From G942493375 sp942493375 (GTDB lineage Bacteria; Armatimonadota; UBA5829): a stretch of DNA of 64,000 nucleotides. The DNA lies in NCBI GenBank assembly GCA_942493375.1, contig OW818698.1, positions 496,001 to 560,000 on the forward strand, read 5' to 3'. The position numbers were made by a program, and so were the translations under genes. Under the pieces are notes generated by a model. That model was not told the origin of the DNA. It made no database searches and saw nothing but the letters and a program-made list of their open reading frames with translations. Shown one piece after another: positions 17,407 to 26,893 of the stretch; within the stretch, counting starts at the first letter, position 1; each line of letters begins with the position of its first letter.

Positions 17407-17489
17407 AACCTAACCCGCATTATTCACCAAGCTTCGCTTTTGGCTGGCAGTAGAGACAAAAGCTGAGTTAATCATGAATAATGCGGGCT
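17407..17489 (+). repeat. PAL-A structured repeat, copy 2 (leader of the CBM gene)
   Basis: Starts taacccgcattattcacc and ends gaataatgcgggctaa, with the inner stem cttcgcttttg / caaaagctgag. It is nearly the reverse complement of copy 1, and both lie upstream of their own gene in the same sense. It ends about 3 nt before the AGGAG site of the gene at 17508. Confidence 0.88.
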
Positions 17490-17507
17490 AATTCCAGGAG
17501 TCCCAAT

Positions 17508-19730
17508 GTGAACCCATACAACACACTTTTGCTATCCATATGCGGTCTATTCCTCGCTGCCTCCTGTTGTTTCAGCGAAGTAATAAATCCAGGTTTCGAA
17601 GAAGGCACCAAAGGCTGGGTAGTGCCATCCGCAGTAGCCCAGATAGACGAAACTACCGCGCACTCCGGATCGAAATCCCTAAAGATCTCCTTCGATGATC
17701 CAGCCAAACGTGAGTTCGCATACCAAAAGATAGCTCTGAAACCAGGAAAACGATACCTGGTCAGTGGATGGGTCAAATGCACCGGAGTTATGGGAGCTTA
17801 CAATGGAGCAACAGTAGGAATAGAACACTGGAACTCAAAAGGAGAGTGTATAGGAGGTTCTTCGCAGATCGGTATAGGATATGACAGGGACTGGACCCAT
17901 GTAGTCTTCCTCAGCAATCCGGTCAATGCAGGCACCACTTCATCGGATGTCTACACGTGCATAGACTGGGGAGGACATGGGACAGCCTGGTTTGATGATA
18001 TCTCAGTAACCGAGATTCCGGACATCACGATGCCCAAGCCATTAGTCACCAACCCCAAAATCGTAGGAGATAAAGACTCCCCGAACTTTGAAGTTAGCGT
18101 TGGTTCAATTGATCCCACTATCTTCGGACAGGAGATAGAATACACAGTCTCCCTCTGCGCACCACCATGGAATGCTCCAATTGAAGAGAAGAAGCTTCCA
18201 GGAGCAGGCAATGTCACATTCAATACTTCCAGTCTCTCCATAGGTGAATACAAAATAACCCTGGATATAAAGAGCAAATCAGATGGCAGAACACTTGCCC
18301 CCCAGCAGTCAGCCACCGTCTGGAAATACCCTCCCGCACAGCTCCTGCTTGACCCTCACAGTGCAGCATTACTCCCTGGAGACAAACTACCAGCAATAGA
18401 AATAACTGCCTACCGCAGCGGTCAAATATCCGGAATAATCACCTGCCCCAATGGCGAAAGCATCTCTTACTCGTCCAAAAAGATAACCGCAGGCAAAAAC
18501 TACACACTAACCATCAACAAAACGCCTCCGGTCCCAGGCAAGTACCAGGCTGTATTAACCCTTACATCCCCTGATCACCCGGACTACTCATACATTCTGC
18601 CTTTCACCGTCTTAACCCAGTCAGAAGCTGATAGAGCAGTCACCATAGGTAAAGACAACCTGCTAAAGGTCAAGGGTAAAACCTGGTTTCCAATGTTCAT
18701 CTACGCCCACACAGCCTTTGATTTAAAAACAACAGCAGAACTGGACAAAAGAATCCCCAGCCTGGAAAGTGATCTTCTCAGTCACGTCCAGGGTACCCCA
18801 TTCGGAATCCTGGACTACGCAACCCCAATAGGAGGGTTGGACGAAACCGTCAGGTTCGCAGATGAATGTGCCAAACGGAACATCCGCCTGGCTCTGTCAG
18901 TAAAGGACGTCTATCCCAACTGGGCTGGTCTGGCGAAAAGGCAAAAGGACTTCCCGGCAGGTGCCAACACTCCGGAGCAAATAGTCCGTTCGCTGGCTAA
19001 TAAACTTAAAGACAATCCCGCACTAGCCATATACTACACAAATGATGAACTAGCATCCCTCTTCTACAATGATCTCGCCAACACCCGCAAATGGCTGCAT
19101 GAAGAGGATCCCCTGCACCCAACCCTGAGCGTCCACTATGACCTGGATTATATAAAGGAACTCGCCGCCACCTACGATATCTTCGGTCCTGAGCTCTATC
19201 CCCCTTACAGCAACAAACTCAAAGACATGGCCGACTGGTCAGACAGAGTAACCTCCAGTCTCCCTAAATCCGCACCGTTCTGGGGATGCCTCTGGCACTT
19301 CAAAAACGACCCAAAAGGGTCAGAAAAACTAAAAGCCCTAACCTACATCTCAATAGCCAAAGGGGCCAAAGGCCTGTTATTCTACGCATACTTCGAGCTA
19401 AAAGATGACAAAAACTTCAACCAACGCTGGACCGACCTCGTAGCCCTCGGCAAAGAAATAGAGTCCCGCCTGCCAATCCTCCTCCAACCCGAACACCCCA
19501 CCCCCTGCAGGTCCTCCAACAAAAACCTGATAATGAGAACCGTCACAGGCAAACAAGGCACCTGGCTATTAGCAGTAAACTCAACAGATAAAACCATCTC
19601 TACCGACATAACAACACCACTAGGTTTCACAAGAGCCGAAGAGGACGAAAAATACCTGGCAGTCAATAAAGGCACCATCAAACTAAGTATAAAACCATTC
19701 GAAGTAAAACTGATCAAGTTGGGGGATTGA
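17508..19730 (+). CDS. Secreted CBM plus TIM-barrel glycosidase-like protein
   Basis: 740 residues from a GTG that follows CCAGGAG with a 7-nt spacer; the ATG at 17481 is inside the PAL-A hairpin and has no site before it. A signal peptide (LLLSICGLFLAASCC) with a weak lipobox (LAASC) suggests export, perhaps as a lipoprotein. Residues 25-175 look like a CBM4/9-type module (NPGFEEGTKGW...SGSKSLKI), 180-380 are Ig-like sandwiches, and 390-740 form a TIM barrel with TNDELASLF, where Asp-Glu may be catalytic as in GH123 and related families. A PAL-C palindrome follows 20 nt after the stop. Confidence 0.72.
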   Translation: MNPYNTLLLSICGLFLAASCCFSEVINPGFEEGTKGWVVPSAVAQIDETTAHSGSKSLKISFDDPAKREFAYQKIALKPGKRYLVSGWVKCTGVMGAYNGATVGIEHWNSKGECIGGSSQIGIGYDRDWTHVVFLSNPVNAGTTSSDVYTCIDWGGHGTAWFDDISVTEIPDITMPKPLVTNPKIVGDKDSPNFEVSVGSIDPTIFGQEIEYTVSLCAPPWNAPIEEKKLPGAGNVTFNTSSLSIGEYKITLDIKSKSDGRTLAPQQSATVWKYPPAQLLLDPHSAALLPGDKLPAIEITAYRSGQISGIITCPNGESISYSSKKITAGKNYTLTINKTPPVPGKYQAVLTLTSPDHPDYSYILPFTVLTQSEADRAVTIGKDNLLKVKGKTWFPMFIYAHTAFDLKTTAELDKRIPSLESDLLSHVQGTPFGILDYATPIGGLDETVRFADECAKRNIRLALSVKDVYPNWAGLAKRQKDFPAGANTPEQIVRSLANKLKDNPALAIYYTNDELASLFYNDLANTRKWLHEEDPLHPTLSVHYDLDYIKELAATYDIFGPELYPPYSNKLKDMADWSDRVTSSLPKSAPFWGCLWHFKNDPKGSEKLKALTYISIAKGAKGLLFYAYFELKDDKNFNQRWTDLVALGKEIESRLPILLQPEHPTPCRSSNKNLIMRTVTGKQGTWLLAVNSTDKTISTDITTPLGFTRAEEDEKYLAVNKGTIKLSIKPFEVKLIKLGD

Positions 19731-19750
19731 CTAACTGAACAACCAGCAGA

Positions 19751-19801
19751 TGCATCGGTATCAGAGCGAAGGGAGAATCCCGAAGCGCCGATGCCGATGC
19801 A
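19751..19801 (+). repeat. Dispersed palindrome PAL-C, copy 2
   Basis: Same arms as the copy at 2569. Behind it (19835-19870) stands a fragment of another common palindrome, ccctctttgaagggggc. I see no gene between it and the TTG start at 19961. Confidence 0.85.
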
Positions 19802-19960
19802 CCACCCATGCTCGAAGAGTCACACTCTACTCCCTCTTTGAAGGGGGCTCGTGAACGCAGTGAACAAGGGGGATGTGATATGAGTGGATGTCATATATTC
19901 ATATCATATGCTAAGATGCAATGATATACTTATCATAAAACGTATTCCAGGAGGATACTA

Positions 19961-21715
19961 TTGAAAGCAAGAATAATGGTTATAATGCTCAATCTAATGA
20001 TGCTGATTAGTTGCGCAATTCTTCCCTTTATGCATCATAAAACTTCTGATTATTGGTATTTAAGTGGCAGCGGCACATTCAGGACTATAAACAACACAAA
20101 ACCAGGCCAACATACTCCACGGGTACAACCTGGACAGACTGCTGCCGCAATCGAAACAGGTATCACATATACCAACATCGCTGTAGCATTCTCAGATCCC
20201 ATCAAAAGCAAACAGACATCGGAACAATTGCAGCGTTTCCTGCGCTCATCAGGATATCCACTGGCAACTGTCGGGTTCAAAGACGATTCTCAAGGATTGA
20301 GATTCGGGATCAGAGTCGGACACAGTAAGTTCGGATTAACCAAATCGCAGCAGAGTTTTCCTGTAGGCCAGATTACACAGTTAATTCTGAATAATTCCAA
20401 ATCTGCGAATATATACCTGAGCATCCCCAAATACCTGCATTCATCAGTCAATGCCCAACCGATGCTCGTAAGCAAGCGCTTCCTTATCTACAACACAAAT
20501 ACCTTTCCAAAGGACATTGTTGTAACAACCAAAGGAGATATATCCGGTCCAGTTCCCACTATCTGGCTAGCCTGCCTTGCCTTTGCATTACTTATAGGAC
20601 TGCCAGGTATATGGAAACTCGCATCTCTAGCAGACAGAGATGATATTCCAGCCCGTGTAAAATTGAATACTGCAAAAACCAGAGGAATATTGCCATTTAT
20701 CATCAGTTCTATTATTGCTGCAGGAGCAGTAGTAACAGCATCCATAATGCCCTTCGGTCACATTGCATTCGATCTTTGGGACGGTGTCAATGATCCACTG
20801 ATGTCCTTTGTTACTATTATCGCAATACTGACAATGTCAATATTTATCCTGATGATGAATTATATGGTCTGTATAAAAATCATATCTATCAAGGCTCTCA
20901 AAGAACAGAACACTCCAGCCATTCCGGAACAAACGAAGGATGTTGAGAGCAAGATTACTTTTACAAAGACTCTTTTCATTCTTCTTCCCCTGATGGTTAT
21001 GTTCCAATCACATATTCCATCACCATATAAGTTCATCATTTATCTATTGATTCTCGCAAGTCCATCGCTTTATAGATTAAAAGCAGTATACACCCGCAGA
21101 AACAGCGAAGCATACGGTAATGGGAGGTTGCAACAAAGAGAGCAAGCTCTCAGCTTCATTTCTGAAGAAGTTGCTAAAAATCTGCAAAAGAGACCCAAAG
21201 AGGTAAAAATTGATCTGAGTGATGAGGGGGTTCAAACCACCTGGGTTGTAGATCAATATTTTGGCCCAGTAATCGTTTCAGCAAGAGCTGCAATGGAACT
21301 GTCCGATAGTGAATTAAAATTCGCAATAGGTGAGAAACTGTTGACCCCGGTTAAACAGATATTCAATGCCGAATATATTATACCTGCCGCTTTTCTGATT
21401 TCAATACCAATAGGTCTAACGAACAAGCCTGATGTTATACTAGTATTTAGCTTGTTGTCTATAGCTCTTATATTTGCTCTAGTGTCCGTATTTGCACGTT
21501 CTAGTATTTTAACTTCAATCAACAACTACAAACTGCTCCTCCAGGAAGTAACCAGCTATAAAGATGCAGAATCCGTTATTCTAAAAATGGCTATGCACTC
21601 TGGGGTGGTTCTGGATACTGATGATGAATCCACCTGGGGCAAAGTCAAAAAACAAATAACAAGATTAAGATCAGCAGCAGCACAACTGGGAATATCTACA
21701 TCAGAAACCGCATAG
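19961..21715 (+). CDS. Membrane protein with degenerate M48-peptidase-like domain
   Basis: 584 residues from a TTG start that sits 6 nt after a perfect AGGAGG. It has an N-terminal signal anchor, a roughly 170-residue outside domain, then about eight hydrophobic segments (for example IWLACLAFALLIGLPGIW, ILPFIISSIIAAGAVV). In the C-terminal third, VSARAAMELSDSELKFAIGEKLL follows the layout of M48 peptidases (active-site helix after an LSD-ELxA segment) but the HExxH zinc motif is replaced by GEKLL. It is probably a catalytically dead relative; the function is unknown. The M48 relation is my reading of pattern, not a search result. Confidence 0.55.
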   Translation: MKARIMVIMLNLMMLISCAILPFMHHKTSDYWYLSGSGTFRTINNTKPGQHTPRVQPGQTAAAIETGITYTNIAVAFSDPIKSKQTSEQLQRFLRSSGYPLATVGFKDDSQGLRFGIRVGHSKFGLTKSQQSFPVGQITQLILNNSKSANIYLSIPKYLHSSVNAQPMLVSKRFLIYNTNTFPKDIVVTTKGDISGPVPTIWLACLAFALLIGLPGIWKLASLADRDDIPARVKLNTAKTRGILPFIISSIIAAGAVVTASIMPFGHIAFDLWDGVNDPLMSFVTIIAILTMSIFILMMNYMVCIKIISIKALKEQNTPAIPEQTKDVESKITFTKTLFILLPLMVMFQSHIPSPYKFIIYLLILASPSLYRLKAVYTRRNSEAYGNGRLQQREQALSFISEEVAKNLQKRPKEVKIDLSDEGVQTTWVVDQYFGPVIVSARAAMELSDSELKFAIGEKLLTPVKQIFNAEYIIPAAFLISIPIGLTNKPDVILVFSLLSIALIFALVSVFARSSILTSINNYKLLLQEVTSYKDAESVILKMAMHSGVVLDTDDESTWGKVKKQITRLRSAAAQLGISTSETA

Positions 21716-21755
21716 ACAACCAGGGGACATGGTTGCCCCATGTCCCCCGGTTGTC
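21715..21755. terminator. Bidirectional hairpin between convergent genes
   Basis: gacaaccaggggacatgg pairs with ccatgtcccccggttgtc (18 bp, one mismatch) around a 5-nt loop. The hairpin fills the whole gap between two convergent genes, overlapping the end of one stop codon. T-rich sequence follows on the + strand (ctctatttta). Confidence 0.75.
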
Positions 21756-21757
21756 CT

Positions 21758-24055
21758 CTATTTTACTCCGGATCCGATTACCAGAGCATCCTTCCCCGGT
21801 ATCAACCCCGACAACCTGCACCCACCCTTCTCAGGCATAACAGTAATCGCAGCCGTCAGATGTTTCTCAGCTGTAGTCCCTTGAGCAGCCGGCATAGTCT
21901 TACCGCTGCAACGAACATACGCCTCCGCCTGCTTAGGAGAGTCCTGCACATTCCTCAACACATACCTGCCCTTTGCATATGAACAAGACAATGTAGAATC
22001 CGAACTGGAATATATCAGCTTTCCGTTGAGTGTAACGCTGCCAACTCCATCTGCCGAGAACTCACCGTTTCGCGCAAGTATCACACATGAATCCGACTTC
22101 GCCCCCTTGATAATCACTTTCCCAAGCGTAGTATTAAACTCAGCATCCGCAGGTGTTGATGCAGAGGGTTTATTCCAGATCACAACTCCGCTCTTCCAGT
22201 TTGAAACTCTCGTATCCCCTATTCTGTCGAACCTCAATAGCAGAGTGCCCATCATATTGGATACAACACGCTGCTTGTTGACCAGTTCATACAGATCAGG
22301 ATTCTTCCCCTGAGTTCCAATCGCTCCGCCTACCATCCATGTGTGGTTCTGGAATGTCCTGTCGAAAGCTTGTTTATCAAACCCGGTAAGTCTCAACACT
22401 CGGTCACCATACACCATATCAAAGATAGGCACATAGTCCGATTCCGGGCCACCGACTGTTCCATAAAACAGGTCGCAATATGAAAGCCACAGCTCATTGC
22501 CGCCTTCAGTCATTATCGGTCCTTTGATCAATTGACGTGCATCTTTAAATATGTCCCAGACAGCACGCTGATATCCAGCATCAGTCTTTGTATAAGGACT
22601 GTCCGGGTTCTCATCTTCCGCAAACGCATGCCCTATTTCATCCATATAAAGCCCGTTATATCCAGCCTTGTCCGCCAAGAATTGGATAGTCTTCCTGTCA
22701 GTAGGATATGTAAGCCCTGGACTCGTCCAACCACCAGCCAGATTAAACCAGGTCCAACCGGTCATGTTGTCCAGATAATAATCACCAAACTTGATCATCC
22801 ACTCTCTTTTATAAGATGGAGCATCTTTCGACCAGTGTACCAAATTCATATGATACATAACAGGCCATTTGTTTTCTGTTATCTGTTCACGGAACCACTG
22901 AAAATCCCCCATATAAGAAGGTATAGGCAGGTAATCAGGATATGTAGAGTCAAACAGCTTACCATGCCATATAGGATCCCAAAGTCCAGGCTGAATCCCC
23001 ATCTCATCCCGGTACTCAGTCATCATCTTGATCACATTCTTTGCATGGTTATAATCAACCGGTCCTGTATATTCCAACTTACCGTCATCGGTAGTTGTTG
23101 GAGGCTGAGAATAGATACTCTTCCTCACACCATCCTTTACTCTCTCAAACAGGTCCTCCACTGAGTGTATACGGATAAACCCATCCTCCATATACCTGCG
23201 CAACATAGGACGCTCTTTGAGTTTCTGAGCAAAGGTCGGTTCCATCCAGCGTTGTTTCCGTGCCCACTCCCCATATCCAACAGCAATACTGTTATAATCT
23301 CCGCGCGGGAAGACTCTGTAAACCATCTCATAAGGTATATCACGCTTCTCATTTGCCCTGATTCGCAGCAGGTTCTGGAAATTGAAACTAACCATACCCT
23401 TGTCATGCCCGACTCTCATAGCCTTCGGATAGACGCTGGTATCGTTGGTATGTATCAGCAGAGAAGACTCCCCCACCTTAAACCCTGCCATCTGCATAAG
23501 AAGATGCCCTGGATAGACCATTAAATCATCCTTAATAGTATCAAGGGGTTTTATCGGAGATTCAAAACCTGAATCCATGCAGAAAATAGCATAATCCGAC
23601 TTCTTAGGTAAAAACCCAACAGCCGCAGGCCAAGTAATACCACCTATAGCAAATGGATTCGTATTATTAACCAGTATTTTGGTATGAAAACTCCGATCAA
23701 CCTTATTAAATGTAACAACTCCGGTAATCCCAGCCTTACCTTCAGTCTTCCATTCAAACTGAACTTTATCCTTAGCAAGAGTAACCTTTGGAGCAGGATA
23801 CATAGAGCTGTCAAAGCCCCCACCATCGCTAGCCTTAATAGTCCCAGCAGTCCATGCAGGTAATCCATCAACCTGACGCGCAACCGTAGTCCCGGTCACA
23901 TCATCATAAATCCCCACCAAAGCCCCCGACTGCGTAAACACCATCCGGACCTGATCATCCCCAAGCGTGATCAAACCATCCGCACAAAACCCCAATGAAC
24001 TACAAATAAATAAAACAAACAGCAAAAATACTGTCCGCACATATCTAAAAACCAA
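21758..24055 (-). CDS. Secreted TIM-barrel hydrolase-like protein (possibly DUF6259)
   Basis: 765 residues if started at the TTG at 24055, which lies 6 nt after GGAGGG; the upstream ATG at 24079 precedes that site. Signal peptide FLLFVLFICSSLGFCA. An N-terminal beta-sandwich (to about residue 260) is followed by a TIM barrel with GIQPGLWDPIWHGK, YNGLYMDEIGHAF (Asp-Glu candidates) and PIMTEGGNELWLS, then a C-terminal all-beta part. The architecture parallels the two paralogues at 5334 and 8319 but sequence similarity is low. DUF6259 is my best family guess, without certainty. Confidence 0.65.
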   Translation of the reverse strand: MVFRYVRTVFLLFVLFICSSLGFCADGLITLGDDQVRMVFTQSGALVGIYDDVTGTTVARQVDGLPAWTAGTIKASDGGGFDSSMYPAPKVTLAKDKVQFEWKTEGKAGITGVVTFNKVDRSFHTKILVNNTNPFAIGGITWPAAVGFLPKKSDYAIFCMDSGFESPIKPLDTIKDDLMVYPGHLLMQMAGFKVGESSLLIHTNDTSVYPKAMRVGHDKGMVSFNFQNLLRIRANEKRDIPYEMVYRVFPRGDYNSIAVGYGEWARKQRWMEPTFAQKLKERPMLRRYMEDGFIRIHSVEDLFERVKDGVRKSIYSQPPTTTDDGKLEYTGPVDYNHAKNVIKMMTEYRDEMGIQPGLWDPIWHGKLFDSTYPDYLPIPSYMGDFQWFREQITENKWPVMYHMNLVHWSKDAPSYKREWMIKFGDYYLDNMTGWTWFNLAGGWTSPGLTYPTDRKTIQFLADKAGYNGLYMDEIGHAFAEDENPDSPYTKTDAGYQRAVWDIFKDARQLIKGPIMTEGGNELWLSYCDLFYGTVGGPESDYVPIFDMVYGDRVLRLTGFDKQAFDRTFQNHTWMVGGAIGTQGKNPDLYELVNKQRVVSNMMGTLLLRFDRIGDTRVSNWKSGVVIWNKPSASTPADAEFNTTLGKVIIKGAKSDSCVILARNGEFSADGVGSVTLNGKLIYSSSDSTLSCSYAKGRYVLRNVQDSPKQAEAYVRCSGKTMPAAQGTTAEKHLTAAITVMPEKGGCRLSGLIPGKDALVIGSGVK

Positions 24056-24196
24056 TAGAATCCCTCCATATAAAAACATACACTCAGGCAGGAGTATACA
24101 ACATAATCAGACCAAGGGGCAAATGCAGTAGCATATTTGACATAGTTCTAGATATTGGGATTATGAATCTAGCTACACCGGTTCATCCAAGCAAAG

Positions 24197-24278
24197 CGCA
24201 ATCCGTTCGTGCTGAGCGAATTAAAGGTAACTCTTGCTAACTGGTGTTCGGGGAGTCGAAGTATGAATGGATTGCGCG
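24197..24278. repeat. Palindromic repeat (ccgttcgtgctgagc family)
   Basis: gcgcaatccgttc and gaatggattgcgc are the outer arms; the interior has gtgctgagcg and gagtcgaagtatg. It belongs to the same family as the core of the MITE-like elements at 34103, 44189 and 44706. Nothing else is seen in the rest of 24080-24398. Confidence 0.75.
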
Positions 24279-24398
24279 GCGGCAAATCAATCGAGATATG
24301 ATAGATTAACATAAACATTCTGTAGCCCCCAACATCAAAGTCCCATATTTCGTGGGATTTTCCCCACCAGGGGGCACTATCTTAAACTCCCCATCCTG

Positions 24399-26822
24399 TT
24401 AATCCTGTTCATCCATGTTCATTTTCTTTGGCAGATGCTTCCGGACATCGCAACCCACTATCTCTCCAGCTGCGTATCCAAACTCACTAAACATCCTATC
24501 CAGCAGATAAGCATACCCGTAAGACCCACCTATAAGCAGATCATCGGAACCATCGCCATCAAAATCACAGACAGAGGGGCAGGCATAATATATAGTAACC
24601 GGTAAATCAATCGGTATCTTCTCACCAAACTGGGGATTTTCACTAGAACCACAATTTGGACAAAAGAACAGCGATGTCCCCCATCCTGCAATAATATCCA
24701 CCAGCCCATCATTATTCCAGTCAGTCAAAGTCACAAACGTCCGCCCGTTGTCCTTTAGCAGTATTCGCCCTTCTGCAAACACCGGAGATTCATTGCTTCC
24801 AACATTCTCAAAATAGGCTACATATCCATCTACATCATCAACAACATAACCTATCACAAGGTCCGTAATCCCATCCCCGTTCATATCCGCAGCCGCAAGG
24901 GTCGTCCTTGTTCCTGCATGGCTCCCCCAGTCATTCCCGTCCGTCAACACATCCCTGGTCTGCTTCCCCACTTTAAGAAAGCTTACATCAGAGATTTTCA
25001 ACTGAACTCCTGAAGCAAACTGCATCTTCTCATTGCTGCCATCATTCCGGTAGTAGAACACATGCCCCTGAGAATCCCCCACAAACAAGTCCACAACACC
25101 GCACTTCCGCCAGTCATACAGTATACTTGAAGTGTAGTCATCACCAGTCAGAGAGGGATGATATATCAGCTTCCCATCAGCAGTTTTCAAAGGTTCAGCA
25201 ACATCAAACATCGGAGGATTTATACAATCCTGCCTGCGTGCAAAGCCGGGAGAGCCGCTTTCACTGTTGCTGACAATACTAAATGCACCGGATCCATCCG
25301 TATCAACCGCACTGATCACAGAACCCAGATAAGCATGCTCCCATTCAGATTCCATGACATAAGCTTTCTCAAAAAATGGCTCTTCATTGGTACCTGTATT
25401 TCTGAGAAATATGATCTTGTCAGTCGATACAATCAGATCCATCCTGCCGTCATTGTCCCAGTCAACAGCCCGGGGTTGAGCAATCCCCCTGATAGTACCC
25501 GACTCCTTAATAGGAAATGGAACTTCAGTAAGCTTCGGATCAGATTTACTGCCGATATTCTTAAAATAATGCAGCGCATGCGCATCGATATCCAGTCCAC
25601 CGTTCGGACGCGTCATCTGTGAACCGCATACAATGTCCAACAGCCCACAGTTACGAAAATCAAAAGCCGTAAGACTGGCTGCCCAGGTCACATCCAGCAC
25701 TTCCCCGTCAGCTTCCAAAGTCCCAACATACTCCAATACAGGCGTTCCATCAGCATTCCTGCCAAGACACCTGTAATGGAATATCATCCCTGTAACATAC
25801 CCACCCAGCAATAGATCAGGCCTGCCGTCACCATCCCAGTCACACACCTGGGCAAATGGGGAATAATCATACTTGTAGTCAGGGATTTCCTTGCATGGAG
25901 AAGCCGGAGTCGTTATAGGCATACCATCTTTATCCAGGACAGGCCCTCTGAACTCAAAGACAGCCTTCTGCCCGTCCTTAGAGACATTCTCATACCACAG
26001 CAGCTTTCCACCGCCTTCAGTCCCCAGCAGGATATCCAGCTTCCCGTCATCGTTCCAGTCCACAACATAGAGCTTGGCAAAAGGCTGATACATCACCTCG
26101 CCGTCAGTCATCACAAATCCCCGGTTCTCGTAGGGAGGCAGCGGATTGCCATCAGAATTCCAATACCGCAGTATCTGGCCATTATAAAATGCAAACAGCA
26201 TCTCATAATGTCCATCCCCACCAAAATCCACCAGCTGAGCTGACGTCACCAGACCAGGAAATAGCCCACCGTGCTTCCTGTAGATCGCATCACAATCACC
26301 AATTACAGGCCTGGGAGGAATAGACTGCCGTGCACCGTCCTCAAGCTGATCTACATACACAGCATAATAAGCTGCCTGATCACCAGTCTGAATATGGCTC
26401 CAGACCAAATTACCGCTTGTAGACTTACCGGGGATATTGAACCAGTGGTTAAACTTTGCAGAGGAAGAATCATCGAAGTCAAAACGAAAAGGAAGATCAA
26501 ACCGACTGAGTGCCCCATCAAACCCACACTGTCTAATGGGCTCCCCAGTAACAGAGTCAAGTTGCATTACCTGCAAAGTCCCAAGATCCGGAGCACACCC
26601 AAACCCAAACAACTCCTCAAAATCCAAACAAATCAATGCAGGCGCAACATCAATCGGGTGAGCTTTAGAAGTAACAGGTTGAGGATTTACATTAATAACA
26701 ATTCTGTGAGATGCTTTACCAACCCACTGAATAGAGCTAAGCCTTGGACTGGCACTACCCATTCCCCCTTGGAGAAGAGGGCCAGGGGGATTGATCTCGT
26801 CCACGCCAAACCCATCAACCAT
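24399..26822 (-). CDS. FG-GAP/VCBS beta-propeller repeat protein
   Basis: 807 residues with many copies of the VCBS/FG-GAP calcium-loop motif (VVDWNDDGKLDILLG, VCDWDGDGRPDLLLG, AVDWDNDGRMDLIVS, AADMNGDGITDLVIG, LTDWNNDGLVDIIAG, VCDFDGDGSDDLLIG), which build one or two seven-bladed propellers. No signal peptide is evident. Start at 26822 has GGGGGA 7 nt upstream. Residues 9-22 (INPPGPLLQGGMG) are the translation of the dispersed repeat at 26761, and the last residues (MNMDEQD) are encoded by another repeat word (gttcatccatgttcat), so both ends are made from repeats. If the real start is M21, the repeat is only leader. It may bind glycan or surface ligands. Confidence 0.85.
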   Translation of the reverse strand: MVDGFGVDEINPPGPLLQGGMGSASPRLSSIQWVGKASHRIVINVNPQPVTSKAHPIDVAPALICLDFEELFGFGCAPDLGTLQVMQLDSVTGEPIRQCGFDGALSRFDLPFRFDFDDSSSAKFNHWFNIPGKSTSGNLVWSHIQTGDQAAYYAVYVDQLEDGARQSIPPRPVIGDCDAIYRKHGGLFPGLVTSAQLVDFGGDGHYEMLFAFYNGQILRYWNSDGNPLPPYENRGFVMTDGEVMYQPFAKLYVVDWNDDGKLDILLGTEGGGKLLWYENVSKDGQKAVFEFRGPVLDKDGMPITTPASPCKEIPDYKYDYSPFAQVCDWDGDGRPDLLLGGYVTGMIFHYRCLGRNADGTPVLEYVGTLEADGEVLDVTWAASLTAFDFRNCGLLDIVCGSQMTRPNGGLDIDAHALHYFKNIGSKSDPKLTEVPFPIKESGTIRGIAQPRAVDWDNDGRMDLIVSTDKIIFLRNTGTNEEPFFEKAYVMESEWEHAYLGSVISAVDTDGSGAFSIVSNSESGSPGFARRQDCINPPMFDVAEPLKTADGKLIYHPSLTGDDYTSSILYDWRKCGVVDLFVGDSQGHVFYYRNDGSNEKMQFASGVQLKISDVSFLKVGKQTRDVLTDGNDWGSHAGTRTTLAAADMNGDGITDLVIGYVVDDVDGYVAYFENVGSNESPVFAEGRILLKDNGRTFVTLTDWNNDGLVDIIAGWGTSLFFCPNCGSSENPQFGEKIPIDLPVTIYYACPSVCDFDGDGSDDLLIGGSYGYAYLLDRMFSEFGYAAGEIVGCDVRKHLPKKMNMDEQD
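26761..26792. repeat. PAL-E repeat inside the 5' end of the FG-GAP gene
   Basis: attcccccttggagaag and gggccagggggatt form the arms of a widespread palindrome. A second copy at 56361-56391 lies inside the 3' end of tsaC, and a diverged copy is at 56508. Confidence 0.85.
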
Positions 26823-26893
26823 AATCAGTCCCCCAATACTTAAAACTAAAGTCTTTTTCCGTGTATTCCGTGTATTCCGTGGTTAAATAAAAT

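Noticed and set aside
16922..17453. Frames over array 3 (107, 86 and 78 codons)
   Set aside because: Products of the 87-bp tandem period; both strands show repeating peptides.
22532..23164. 210-codon + strand frame
   Set aside because: It lies antisense inside the secreted hydrolase gene, with no ribosome-binding site and no recognisable domain.
24530..26843. Several + and - strand frames over the FG-GAP gene
   Set aside because: All are shadows of the repeated VCBS codons.
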